A stretch of 64,000 nucleotides of DNA from Seriola aureovittata (GCF_021018895.1 NC_079376.1:23770001-23834000); one strand, 5' to 3'; shown: positions 12,964 to 23,283, numbered from the stretch's first letter. Numbers and translations: made by a program. Notes: a model not told the origin generated them from the letters alone.

Positions 12964-15900
12964 ATGCAGCAAATGGCCACAGGCCAGACTTGAACCTGGG
13001 CCATCGCTGCACAGACTAATCCAAAATGTCACGTGCTCCACCAGGTGAACCACTGGGGCCCGAGACACTGTCTTCCTTATTTAGTCTCTCACTCAGATCA
13101 CAGCCTCCGTCTGGATCCACAATAGTTTATCTTTATTTACTTCTGCTCCAGAATGTAACAGACTTTTATTAGAGGCAGGTCTTTATGTCTGACTCCCTCT
13201 GTTTGATATGTAGAGTTGGTCATAGTCGTTAGTATGAAGCCTCGTTACCGATGACTTCTCTCTCTCCCTCTCTCTCTCCTGCTCTCTCTGCTTGGTGTGT
13301 CTTATGTTTAGTACCTCTGCCTCCTTTAGTAATAATGATACACGTAATGAAAGTAGTTCATTTGCTGTGATGGAGGCGAGGCTCAGTGTTTTGGAAGCAC
13401 TCCTCCTCTTCCCTGCAGTTACCGAGCAGCAGGGAAACCAAAACGGCTCAGTAGACTGAGGTTCAGCTGACCAGTGGTGGAAATATCATCAGTCAGTCGG
13501 TCAGTCAGTCAGGGACATTCCAGATTATACGGCTGACCCTGCTGCTGTGGTCCAGCCAAAAATGTGTGTGCTATTGCTTAGCTCATATAGACCAAGATAA
13601 ATGGTGGAAATGGATGAAACAAGAGAAATTGAAGTTAAGACCTACAGTCAGGACTGGGTGATATACACTATGAATAATATTGTGATATTTTTAAGATATA
13701 TCACGATACGCAACAAACATCTGGATATTCTGGAATCTCCTTTAAAGCACTTCATCAATACACAATTTAAACCTTTGGTGCATAAATTGACACCAGTGTG
13801 ATGATTCTAGTACCGGCTTAAAACAATTATGTGACAATTTGTACTCAGTGTTTGTGATATACTCTACTACATTCAAGACAGTGAAGCTCAAGACTGGTAT
13901 TGTGTGAATCAAGATATCAGTCCTCTCCTTCAGCCAACACTAAGTAAACCAGCTGTCAGGAGAAGCACTGGAGATGACAGAGACGCAGCTTGTGGACAGG
14001 CAACTGCTTGGGGCCCCAGGCTGTTAGAGGGCCCCTCAAAGACCGACAAATTTAGCTCCATAGCAATGTCTCAAAATGAAGTTATTCAGTTATTTATCAG
14101 GGTTTTTATTGTTTTTTTTAATATATATTTTGAAAATCACAAGGTTTTCCACGTTCTATATATTTGTATTTTGAAAAGTCTATTAATGTGAACATCTGGA
14201 AATAAAAATGTTTCGATTTTGTACATTTTTTGTTGGTGTCCGATTATTTATATAATATATAACGATGACAAGACTAACAGATTGCTCAACTCTGACCACA
14301 GAGCTGGATCATACCTGTATCAACACTCTTTTGGCACTCTCACACACACGCACCGAATTATTTGTCTTTGTCTCTGACAGTGTTTTTCCCCTGCTTCACA
14401 GTGCAGCATTTGGGCCCAGTAAACAGGAAGAGGAGGACTATGAAGACGTGCCCATCAATAAGACCTGGGTCCTATCACCAAAGGTCTACGAGAGCGACGT
14501 GACTCTGATCCTGAACAAACTGCTGCAGGGCTACGACAACAAGCTGAGGCCCGACATCGGAGGCAAGTGGAGCTCATTCTCATTCATTCTCTGAAGCATC
14601 ACTGTAAATCAGCATTTCAATGCAACATGAATTGAACAAAACAGGAAAAAACAGCACTAGCAATCGATTAGTTTACCGACAATCCTGTGTGTATGCGTGT
14701 AGATCTGGGTGATATGACTTCAAATCAATATCACAATTATTTCAAACTTTTACTGTGATTTTAATTAATGAATGATTACATTGAGCAATGCACTCTTCAT
14801 ATTCTTCAGTGTGATTGTGTCCAGATGAATAAACTAATCTTTACCTTTGGTCACTATCCACGTTGCATTCACCACTTTCTGACTGTCTGAACCCAAATGC
14901 AGACAACACAAAAAAAGGGGGTTGGTTGGAAAAGAGGTGTTTTAATAACAAAATAGTACAAAACCAATTTACAAAACCAATCCAAAAACCAGGCAGGAAC
15001 AAAAACCAGAAGCACCAGGACACACTAGGAACAAAACCAGAAAATCCAAAACACTGGGAGCACAGGAGCACGAGATCCCGGGGAAACTTCACAAAGACAA
15101 ACAGCCGAACTGACAAAGACAACAGGGAGCATAGAGACTAAATACACACAAGGGGAACAGGTAACAAGACACAGGTGTAACAGATTAACAATCACAACGG
15201 AGGGAAACTGGACAAAGTAACAACCACAAGACACTGAAGGCAAGTGATTTCAATGTAAAAACAGGACGTGAAAAAAAATCCAAAACCAAAAAGTCCAAAA
15301 GAAAGAGTCCCCTCAGGGTGGACCATGACACGATCAGGAGGTGAGGCAGGTGTCATCATTTCTGTCGGCACAGAAAAACAACACAACCTCACGTTTTCAA
15401 ACTAAAATGGGTCCAGCAACGTTTCCAAAAGACTCAAAAACTGAGAATGAGGACGTTTTTTTTAAGGGGACAGTTCATGAACGCAGCATTAGGGAAAGTA
15501 TTAACTGAATTATGTGACATGAGAAAGATGAAGTCCTGAGGGGATCTAAATGTGGCTTTGATATTTGGTCAGTTACTGAGCCCAACCTGCATTTAAACAC
15601 CTGGCCCCATTGTCTTCACCTTTATCTGGAGATCTACATTGTGCAGCAGTTCAATGGGGATTGATGCAGCTGTTTGTCATCATTCACTCTGTGTGTGTCA
15701 GTGCAGTGTGTCTTGTGTTGTGTTTCAGTGAGGCCAACAGTGATTGAAACAGCTGTCTACGTGAACAGCATCGGACCAGTGGACCCCATCAACATGGTGA
15801 GACTGTGCTTTTAACACCCTTTACTAATGTTACACAACAGCATGTTCAAGTGTTTTTACTAGGGATGTCCTGATCGGTATCAGGGGTGATCAAGGCATTT

Positions 15901-18900
15901 TGTAACTAATTGGTATCGACTGTTCGGAGCATGAACCTTTACTTTTCACATCAGCTGTCACACAGGTGTTTTAAATGGCTAACACAATTTATGGCAGGAC
16001 ACAGCAAAAATGTCTGCAGTGTGGAAATATTTTAAAATGGAAAGTGGCAAGTGGAAGGTGTAATGCCAGCATTTCTCGAGGCGGTAGTAACAGAGCTGCG
16101 TTCGATACTACCAATTTGATACGGCACCTCAAAAAATAAACCCAGCAGAAGCCGATGGTGGTGGGAGATATCACAGGTTTTCGCTGACTTTTGGAGCTTT
16201 TGGAGCCACAGTATGCTCCATCCTCTCGACACTACATTTCACATACCGCCGTACCAGAGCTTTACAACAAGGTTTGAGACTACGAGGTCTTTTATCAGAC
16301 GGCTTTCGGTTTTACCACAGACACTTGTGCCTTGTCATTGCTTAGTCTCACTGTACACTGGATCAGCTCCACTTTTGATTTACAAATAATAAATAAAAAA
16401 ACAGTAATGAATTAAGGATTCAGGATTGATCGGAACATCCCTAGTTTTTACAGGTTTAGTCGTTGGGATTCATCCTCTGTGGACTGTGAATGTCTGTACA
16501 AAATCTAATGGTAATTCATCCAATAGCTGAGTGACAGTTCATTATCTCGAAGGTATTTTTAACGCACAACAAATCTTCAGTCCACACATTAGTTTCTCCA
16601 GGAAATGTCACAATGTCTGTTGATATTTTAAGAAGCACCTTCAGACCTACTTTTATTTTGTGGCTATAATTTTTTTTTAACTTGTTTCTTTTTTATCTGA
16701 TTCACTGAGTGTTAAATTGTGTTTCAACTTGCTTCTATTTTTATCTTGTTTCACTTCCACAACATCTACTGTCTATTTGCATTTAAAGTGCTACATAAAT
16801 GAAAGAAACTTGAAAAACTTGTGGCACTGTTTTTTAAACCACTGCAGAATGCAAGATCACATTAAAAAAATAAAATGGGCACCAGTCACACCTCGAACTG
16901 TGAAATAAACGTAGAAAACATAATAGAAATGTGAAAGTTCTGTTTGTCTCAATGGGCGTTTGAGTTACATTATTCATGTACATGATGATTTATCCACTAA
17001 GTCTGTTTCCATTGCACCTCAGCCAAGTGTAAAAGCTTTTCTGCTCTTTGAGATTTTTCATAAATTTCCATTTATGCTACTTGGTTTTTTTTTGTTTTTT
17101 TTTACACAAATTGAAAATGTGCTTTAAAACAGTTGAATGGAAACCCACCTTGATTTGAGATATCTACGCCTCATACGGATGTGCATTCTTGTGAACATGA
17201 TCTCATCATCATCTGTCGCAGGAATATACCATCGACATCTTCTTCGCCCAGACGTGGTACGACAGCCGACTGAAATTCAACAGCTCCATGAAGCTGCTCA
17301 TGCTCAACAGTAACATGGTAGGAAAAATCTGGATTCCCGACACATTCTTCAGGAACTCACGTAAATCTGACGCCCACTGGATCACCACTCCCAACCGCCT
17401 CCTGAGGCTGTGGAGCAACGGGAGAGTCATGTACACACTGAGGTAGGACAGTGGTGCAGCCAGTTCGCTGACTTCTCTGATAGTCATTATTAATGTTGAA
17501 GTATCAAGTCTTTGTTGTCTGTGCAGCTTTAGTGTGTGCATCTGTGTTTTTGTCACGTAGTGCTCTTGTAGGTGACCCCGGTTAGTCACAGCACAGTATG
17601 ATGGTCATATTATTTCTGCATTTATGGTATAATTACAGAGAGAACATTAAGTACCTGTACTGTGTTCAGTCACATTTGGGAGGGAAAACAACGATGCTGA
17701 GACTTGCTTTTTCTCTGTCATAATTCTGTTTTTGTCAGGTTGACTATTAATGCGGAGTGTTACCTTAAGCTGCATAACTTTCCAATGGATGAGCACTCAT
17801 GCCCACTGGAGTTTTCAAGCTGTAGGTGGTCAAATATTTTCCCCTTCCATTTTTGAACCCGTCATCTCGACTTCAACTTCCCCAGAGAGAGGGGCTTCTG
17901 TGTGGGCTAGCGTAGTGGCTAAGCCCCTGTTTCTAATTTTTTTTGCCAAAAGCTTCATCTGCTTGAGGCTGCCCTCTCTAAGCCTGTACCAATCTATCAT
18001 CAGCTCCACCAGCGGAGAGAGGAGGTCACCCAGTCCCATTTTCTCTGACAGACTTAATGAATTATGCACCCTCTCCCAGTCTGATTCATGCTGTCTGTGT
18101 CATCCTTCATTTGTCTCCTTCATTGTGCTTCAGCTGCTCATGATCTCAATCCTCCACACACTAGTGAAAAATGCAAGGACCATTTCATGGAGTCGAGGAG
18201 AAACGTCAGGACCAGTACAGTCGCACTAAATATCATCAAATGAGCCCAAAAACAAAAACTATGACACGACTGAAGAGATCTCACCTGAGATACAGCAGCA
18301 TTGGTCTTTTGTGGAAATGGTTAAAGAACATAAATGTGGCTCGTGAGCAAACATCCTCTTGCAGTTGTGCATAATGCTCTCTCATTGGCAGTGATGGAAG
18401 TAAACCTTCTAAAGGAGGAGGTCAAAGCATGTGACTTCAACACCAGAGATCTGGACCATGTCCTGTCTTCTCCTAGTAGTCAGTATCAGTTCTCAATTGA
18501 GAGCACCTATCCCAAACTTTAAGGCTAACCATAACATTTTTCCTTAGCTAAAAGGAGCTATTTGTAAGTTTAGCTGTTGCTGCATAGCTAACGTTAGCAT
18601 CAGCAGCTGTTTACTTCCCAGTCTAGAGGAAATGTTGTGAGTTCATCATCAAACTTGATTCGTTTACTCACCAACATCTGTCCCCAGAGGTGGAAACAAA
18701 CACCAATGTTAACTCTTGTTTCAATCACGTCTTTTCTTTTACTTAACCTCCTAGGACCTGGCGTCCACATATGTGGACCTCACATTTTGGGTTCTCTAGA
18801 CCACAATACTAACTTTTTCTCAACAAGGGCCTGGTGACCACATATGAGGATATTATACTGCCACTCAGTAATAGAAATGTAAAACTAATGTCCTCATATG

Positions 18901-21900
18901 TGGACATCATTTTTCTCAGGTCCCAATCAGAATAAATAGCAAAGAGAAATTAAAAATGCACGCCATGCAAGAGTTCGGGTCTTAGGAGGTTAAGTTAACA
19001 TGCTAACCAGCTAGCAGTCTTTCTCCACACTGTAGCCTCCGGTCATAGCTGGAGAAGACGTAGCTGTTCAGATGTATTATAACCTCTTGTATTATAAAGA
19101 CAACAGTGGATGAAGCTCTTGTCAGGTGACAATCACCACCACCTGCTGCTGACAAGAAACCACGTTCAGCAGCAGAGAAAACTTAGAGATTGCTCCTTTA
19201 ACCAAGTGGTTTTATTTGCCTAAAGTTCCCATAACCCTAGAGGTGGAACATCAGATTTGCCATGAGAAGCATTATGGTCATTTTTGAATGCAACGGAAAT
19301 AGCCACATTTTGCAGTTTAGCTGGGAGGACTTGTGAGATAATCCAGTTTATCAGTTACTCTCTTTCAGTTACTTCCACATTGTGTACTGACTGGGAGTAA
19401 GCACTAGCTCATATCTGCATAAACTACCTACTACTGACTTATAGGAACACCTGTCAAAACTCACTGTCACCCACCACATTCTGTAGCACACTGACTGTTG
19501 TTTATAATTGAAGACATGTTGCTCATTTGAAGACATTTCATGAGACTGAGGTCAGCTCCATCTTGAATGCTTCCCTTTTGCTTTGCCATGGTACGATGTT
19601 CCCCTGTGATGTGCATTACACCGTGTGACAGACATTAGCTTCCTGTTGGATATTATAGGCATCAGTAAGACTGAGAGTTAATCTACTGTGTCTGTATGAT
19701 GGGGGGGCGGGGTTTCTGTAGACGGTTATCCCAAGAATGAGATAATGTACCGGTGGCAGAGACGGGCAGTAGAGGTGGCAGACCAGCGGTACTGGAGACT
19801 CTACCAGTTCGCCTTTGTAGGATTGAGGAACACCTCTGATGTGGCTCACACCCAGTCAGGTGAGACATCAGGCACTGCTGTTACACAAATATAGGTTTTT
19901 GGATTAATTTCAGCAGTACAGTTCAACAACAACAGAACAGAGGGGGTCAAAGGTGTTGGTACCCATCCATTTCATTTCAAAATACCTTCAGCATGCTTCT
20001 GAAGAACACAGCTTTGTTTCAATCAAGTGTAAAGGTACCAACAATTTTGACCTTTATTGTAGGTCTTTTGTTCTTGTCCTTCTTGTGTTACCATGGTGCT
20101 AACCAGTAATATGTATGTGTGCAGTCCTCTCACCTGCACAGTGTTTTTGGATAGTCCACATGTAAGTAGGTAATTCATATTGAAATGACAGGTATACATT
20201 AATTCTACGAGAATGCATATAAAACTGTTAAACTGCAGTGGGTTACATGCAGGAAATTCTCACTTTGAGGCGTGTCAAGTTCTTATATCTGTATCTTATT
20301 GTTCACCTTTCAGGTGAATATGTGATCATGACGATCTTCTTTGACCTGAGTCGAAGAATGGGCTACTTCACCATTCAGACCTACATCCCCTGCAGCATGA
20401 TCGTGGTCTTGTCTTGGGTCTCCTTCTGGATCAATAAGGACGCCGTCCCAGCACGCACCTCTCTAGGTTTGATGTGTTGTCATGTTATACACAGCTGAAC
20501 TAAGTCACTCTGTGAATCACTGTACCGGCCACTTCAACCCAACTTCAACAGAAACAAAGGCTTTAAAGGTCCTGAGAACTTCTTTTATCAGCCTCTTACT
20601 ATGAGTGATGGGATCCGTTATGAACTGTTACACACCGTTATCTTTAAGCTCCTCCCTGTTGATGGTTTAAAGTGGGCGGGGCACTGTTATAAAAAAAAAA
20701 TGGCACACACATCCTTGCACCAATCAGGATTTAGCAATGTTTGAGTCGTAATGACGACAGTTAAACAGAAAAGACACTTTGTACAAAACTGATGTTTCAG
20801 TACAACATCCACCTGTAGTGACTCCAGCTTCATGAAACTGTTTATGGTTCTGTATCGAATTTCAATACTTTTACAGCTTAAAACTAAAACTAATGTAAAA
20901 CAAACATTTGTATAGTAACATGTAATGTAAATTTTTATGCCACTGCGACAGCCAGAGTGGGAGGCATATTGTCTTCGAATTGTACATCTGTCTGTCCCTC
21001 CGTACCAGCCGTCTCATTCTCATGGACAGTATCTCAGTAACTCAGTTGAAGGTACTTCTTCAAATTTGGCACAGACATTCACTAGGACTCAAGGATGAAC
21101 TTATTGAGTTTATGTGGTCAAAGGTCAAAGGGCAAGATCATGGGGACCTCACACTTTTTAGCCATGACGCAAGACTTCACAGCAAATATGACAAAATTTG
21201 ACACTAATGGTTCATATTTTCTATGACTCTGGATAAACAGGGATGTAACCTGAAACTTTTTGAATGATATCCAGCCCTAGTCGCAGAACTTGGTTCAGGT
21301 TGGAGAAAGATCCTGGTCTGGTTTAATACAGAAAAAGTTCAGTGACTTCATCAGACACTACCTGTTTATTTACATTGAACCTAAACTACCATCTTTCACT
21401 GAACTTAACCAGAGAGCTGCTGTTGTCTAAACCTCATCACAGACTGGACTCTAGATGTGAACCATTCATTCTAAAAATATGTTTCCTCTAAACATGATCC
21501 AGTCAGCGATCACATCACCTACACAACAGTTCGGTTGTATAGAAACATCAGGATTTGTCCAGCAGACGTGTAGTTTTATCTCAAACTTCAGTTCCTCTTC
21601 TGCCAGTTCTCAATGACATTTCAGACAGTGGGAAATTCAAGCTGAGGTGCTTTGATATCTTTTTATAGCCTCTCCTGTTTTTTTAGACATCAGTTTTACT
21701 TCATGTTCAGATCCTCAGTCAGTTGCTCAGACTGGAGAGGAGAGCGTGGTTGTTGAGTGTTACAGCAAAGAGACTTCATCATCACTGGAGCTGTCACCAG
21801 CTGACAGATCCTAATGACAGCTCTTGACCTCCTTACAGTCCTAATGAGTCAATTTAGTTCTAACGAGTTAATGAAGTTGTGAGTGATTTAGAAGTTGAAG

Positions 21901-22761
21901 GGGGTGACATACAACTGTAAGTTCGTCTCTGTGACAATCCATACAGGTATCACCACTGTACTCACCATGACGACTCTTAGCACCATCTCCAGGAAGTCCC
22001 TCCCCAAGGTTTCCTATGTCACCGCCATGGACCTGTTCGTCTCTGTTTGCTTCATCTTCACCTTCGCCGCCCTCATGGAGTACGGCACTCTGCACTACTT
22101 CACCAGCAACAGACAGAACAAGAAAGCTAAAGCCAACAATAACACACAGGTACCAGACAGTCGATACCAGCCGACAATGACTTGGCTGCTGCTGTTTTCA
22201 CCGTGTGTGTGTGTTTGTTCTTGTTTTACTATATTTGAGGGGTCCGCAGACTGGGAGCCCACTACGCTTGTGGGGTCTGCGGAGCTTTGTGGGGACCAAA
22301 ATGCTAGATCCCACAAGTTAAATTTTAATGGGCTGTTTGTGGGTTTAAGGGGTTTAAGGGAAAGAGTTAGAATTAGGTTAAGGTTAAGTCAAGGTTTGTC
22401 ATCGCAATAGCATCACAAGTATGGAGATGGGTGTGGTCTGACTCATGACTACTGAGTACTGTGTTTTTCTCCTCCACAGCAGAAAGCGTCCAGCATGGTG
22501 AACATTCGACCTGGAACGTCCCTTCTGCAGATGAACAACATCGTGCCGTATCACGAGGAGGACGACTACGCCTACGAGTGTCTGGATGGAAAAGACTGCG
22601 CCAGCTTCTTCTGCTGCTTCGACGACTGCCGCTCGGGGGCGTGGCGCGAGAACAGGATGCACGTGCGCGTTTCGAAGATCGATTCGTACGCACGAATATT
22701 CTTCCCCACCGCTTTCGGCCTTTTCAATCTGGTTTATTGGATAGGTTATCTGTATCTATAA
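5794..22761 (+). CDS. gabrg1: GABA-A receptor gamma subunit, gamma-1 type (whole gene span, nine coding exons)
   Basis: Subunit of the pentameric GABA-gated chloride channel at neuronal membranes. Joining exons 5794-5870, 14402-14562, 15729-15796, 17222-17442, 17739-17821, 19722-19859, 20314-20466, 21947-22149 and 22480-22761 gives an unbroken 461-residue frame ending in TAA. Visible parts: signal peptide (about 1-30), extracellular domain with N-glycosylation sites at N45 and N122, Cys-loop C183-C197 with 13 residues between, TM1 about 267-289, TM2 about 293-315, TM3 about 328-350, a variable cytoplasmic loop with a Cys-rich block ([10 protein letters not shown]), and TM4 ending in YLYL. Exons of 68, 221, 83, 138 and 153 nt match the usual GABA-A subunit pattern. 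The gamma-1 call rests on [27 protein letters not shown] and NRLLRLW, which are closer to vertebrate gamma1 than to gamma2 or gamma3. Family certainty is very high; paralogue certainty is good but needs a tree. Confidence 0.93.
6849..7319. mobile_element. TIR-bearing MITE (gabrg1 intron 1)
   Basis: Left end GCTACGTCCACACTATTACG matches the reverse complement of the right end, GCTACATCCACACTCATACC. The subterminal A/T-rich parts (tttagtttaaaac and ttcattttaaaatgaaaa) also pair loosely. The family resembles common teleost hAT-like MITEs. No convincing target duplication was found. Confidence 0.55.
10016..10265 (-). repeat. AGGTCA-repeat family, copy 2
   Basis: Minus-strand copy. Landmarks: catccctgtttatccagag, tggctaaaaagtgtttt, gacctttgacc, then catccttgagtcc and the caagggattccttt part. 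More 5' sequence is kept than in copy 1. Confidence 0.7.
12931..13062 (-). repeat. tRNA-derived SINE-like unit with (TC)n tail
   Basis: Read on the minus strand, an A-box-like segment (AGTGGTTCACCTGGTGGAGC) is followed by a B-box-like GGTTCAAGTCT (12997-12987), then a body and a pure (TC)n tail (plus-strand GA run 12931-12958). The spacing fits a tRNA-derived promoter. It does not fold as a functional tRNA gene. Confidence 0.6.
14402..14562 (+). CDS. gabrg1: gabrg1 exon 2
   Basis: Encodes the mature N-terminus, with an acidic stretch EEEDYED, the glycosylation site NKTW and the family motif [14 protein letters not shown]. The acceptor is ctgcttcacag. The next exon demands that the coding sequence stop after GGAG, and the following bases are gcaagt: a GC donor with otherwise good U1 complementarity. 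Confidence 0.9.
14870..15345 (-). repeat. Dispersed retroelement-end-like repeat (gabrg1 intron 2)
   Basis: On the minus strand, T-rich sequence with many short TTTTGG/TTTTGT runs ends with a poly(A)-signal-like ATTAAAA (near 14945) and TGCATTTGGGTTC. This resembles the 3' ends or LTRs of abundant fish retroelements. No coding part. Confidence 0.35.
15729..15796 (+). CDS. gabrg1: gabrg1 exon 3
   Basis: 68 nt, the usual size for this exon. It completes the split Val codon and encodes [19 protein letters not shown] followed by INM. Acceptor tgtttcag, donor gtgaga, ending on a whole codon. Confidence 0.95.
15860..16443 (+). mobile_element. Non-autonomous hAT element with BED-finger transposase remnant (gabrg1 intron 3)
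   Basis: Terminal inverted repeats TAGGGATGTCC...GGAACATCCCTA are flanked by a perfect 8-bp target duplication gtttttac (15852-15859 and 16444-16451), the hAT hallmark. Inside are decayed plus-strand pieces of a hAT transposase: BED finger ([12 protein letters not shown], then ISRGGSN...TTNLIRHLK) and a catalytic-domain piece ([29 protein letters not shown]). Multiple stops and frame changes make it dead. The exact target duplication suggests it is not very old. Confidence 0.9.
17222..17442 (+). CDS. gabrg1: gabrg1 exon 4
   Basis: 221 nt, the standard GABA-A exon 4 length. Encodes [12 protein letters not shown] through GRVMYTLR. It holds the position equivalent to mature gamma2 Phe77 (F109 here) and the position equivalent to gamma2 Met130 (L162 here), plus glycosylation site N122. 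Acceptor ctgtcgcag, donor gtagga. Confidence 0.97.
17739..17821 (+). CDS. gabrg1: gabrg1 exon 5 (Cys-loop)
   Basis: 83 nt, standard length. Encodes the complete Cys-loop: C183, [14 protein letters not shown]197, then PLEFSS. The last base is the first base of Tyr204. Donor gtaggt. Confidence 0.97.
17822..19721 (+). other. gabrg1: gabrg1 intron 5
   Basis: Begins with about 400 bases open on both strands (a plus frame to 18229 and a minus frame at 17830-18069) that I do not recognise, then the piggyBac-like MITE. The intron ends with a G-rich run and ttctgtag. Confidence 0.7.
18743..18993. mobile_element. piggyBac-like MITE (gabrg1 intron 5)
   Basis: Inverted ends CCTCCTAGGACCTGG and (reverse complement of the right end) CCTCCTAAGACCCG are bounded by TTAA on both sides (18743-18746, 18990-18993), the target typical of piggyBac. 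About 243 bp between. It contains a perfect 16-base palindrome GTCCACATATGTGGAC (18763-18778) and a second copy of the motif near 18890-18907. No coding capacity. Confidence 0.75.
19722..19859 (+). CDS. gabrg1: gabrg1 exon 6
   Basis: 138 nt, standard length. Encodes [11 protein letters not shown] through [11 protein letters not shown] to AHTQS, the end of the ligand-binding domain. The acceptor is ggtttctgtag, preceded by a G-run (19701-19712) where a pyrimidine tract is expected. Confidence 0.96.
20314..20466 (+). CDS. gabrg1: gabrg1 exon 7 (TM1, start of TM2)
   Basis: 153 nt, standard length. Encodes the pre-TM1 segment [20 protein letters not shown]1 (with [10 protein letters not shown]) and the TM1-TM2 linker [11 protein letters not shown]. 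The Pro275 typical of TM1 is present. The donor gtttga is weak. Confidence 0.97.
20945..21272 (+). repeat. AGGTCA-repeat family, copy 3 (gabrg1 intron 7)
   Basis: Plus-strand near-full copy: atctcagtaactcagttgaa, ttcaaatttggcacagacat, gactcaaggatgaactta, tggtcaaaggtcaaaggg, tagccatgacgcaagactt, gataaacagggatgtaacc. Confidence 0.75.
21947..22149 (+). CDS. gabrg1: gabrg1 exon 8 (TM2-TM3, start of cytoplasmic loop)
   Basis: Encodes the pore-lining TM2 ([15 protein letters not shown]), the TM2-TM3 loop [14 protein letters not shown] and TM3, then a Lys/Asn-rich start to the cytoplasmic loop. Mammalian gamma subunits have STIARK where this has STISRK. Acceptor ccatacag, donor gtacca. Confidence 0.97.
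22225..22400. repeat. Teleost GTGGGGACC-type repeat fragment (gabrg1 intron 8)
   Basis: tttgtggggaccaaaatgct followed by the degenerate inverse atcccacaagtt, then taaggttaagg-like runs, a pattern seen repeatedly in fish introns. No frame. Confidence 0.4.
22480..22761 (+). CDS. gabrg1: gabrg1 exon 9 (cytoplasmic loop, TM4, stop)
   Basis: Encodes the rest of the cytoplasmic loop, the conserved block [19 protein letters not shown] and TM4 ending [12 protein letters not shown], then TAA. The acceptor is a tandem CAGCAG, so either 22480 or 22483 can be the first base, adding or dropping one Gln without a frame change. Confidence 0.96.
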   Translation, partial: QKASSMVNIRPGTSLLQMNNIVPYHEEDDYAYECLDGKDCASFFCCFDDCRSGAWRENRMHVRVSKIDSYARIFFPTAFGLFNLVYWIGYLYL

Positions 22762-23283
22762 AACCTGGAGTCCTCACAGAAAGAAGGCTGAAGTTTAGCA
22801 TCTGCAAACTTTTCACAGGAGCAGAGCTGCTGCAGAAATAATTACTCAGAAAACACGTGGCAAAACGTAAACTCAATTAAAAACCTGAATACAAACGATG
22901 AAGAACAGGATTGAGGTTTGTTCCACAGAAACACAGGTCAACAGCTACTGGTTAATGTGCCATTAAGTACAGAATGGGATATTCATTGTCTCCAGTGGGT
23001 GATCCCTGATGATTATGGCGACCGTTTAGCACCACATTTACAATTCCTCTTGACATGACAAAACTGAATTTCCATCAAATTTGTAGCGATATTCATGATC
23101 ACCAGGAGATTCACTCCAAAAATTCCCCCTTGTACACAAGAAATATCAAAATCTAATCGGCAAATTGACAAAAATGTGCCGTGCAATTCATCCTTTTTTT
23201 GTTCACAGCAGAAAAAAAACCCTAATTTGCACCAACACCTCTGATTAAATTTCCACTTAAACAAACCCTTTGGCACAGAGCAC

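Larger units (their letters stand above)
5871..14401 (+). other. gabrg1: gabrg1 intron 1 (8.5 kb)
   Basis: Donor gtaagt, acceptor cttcacag. Holds the MITE at 6849-7319, AGGTCA repeat copy 2 and the SINE-like unit at 12931-13062. Also a triple tandem of the 10-mer tgacatcaca near 6800-6832 and a gggtgatata-type hAT-like fragment near 13650-13860. Otherwise nothing recognised. Confidence 0.7.

Noticed and set aside
12931..13062. Functional tRNA gene
   Set aside because: Only A-box-like and B-box-like segments are present; no cloverleaf with paired acceptor stem could be drawn.
22461..22841. Plus-strand 126-codon frame over gabrg1 exon 9
   Set aside because: Out-of-frame shadow of the last gabrg1 exon, which has far stronger homology.
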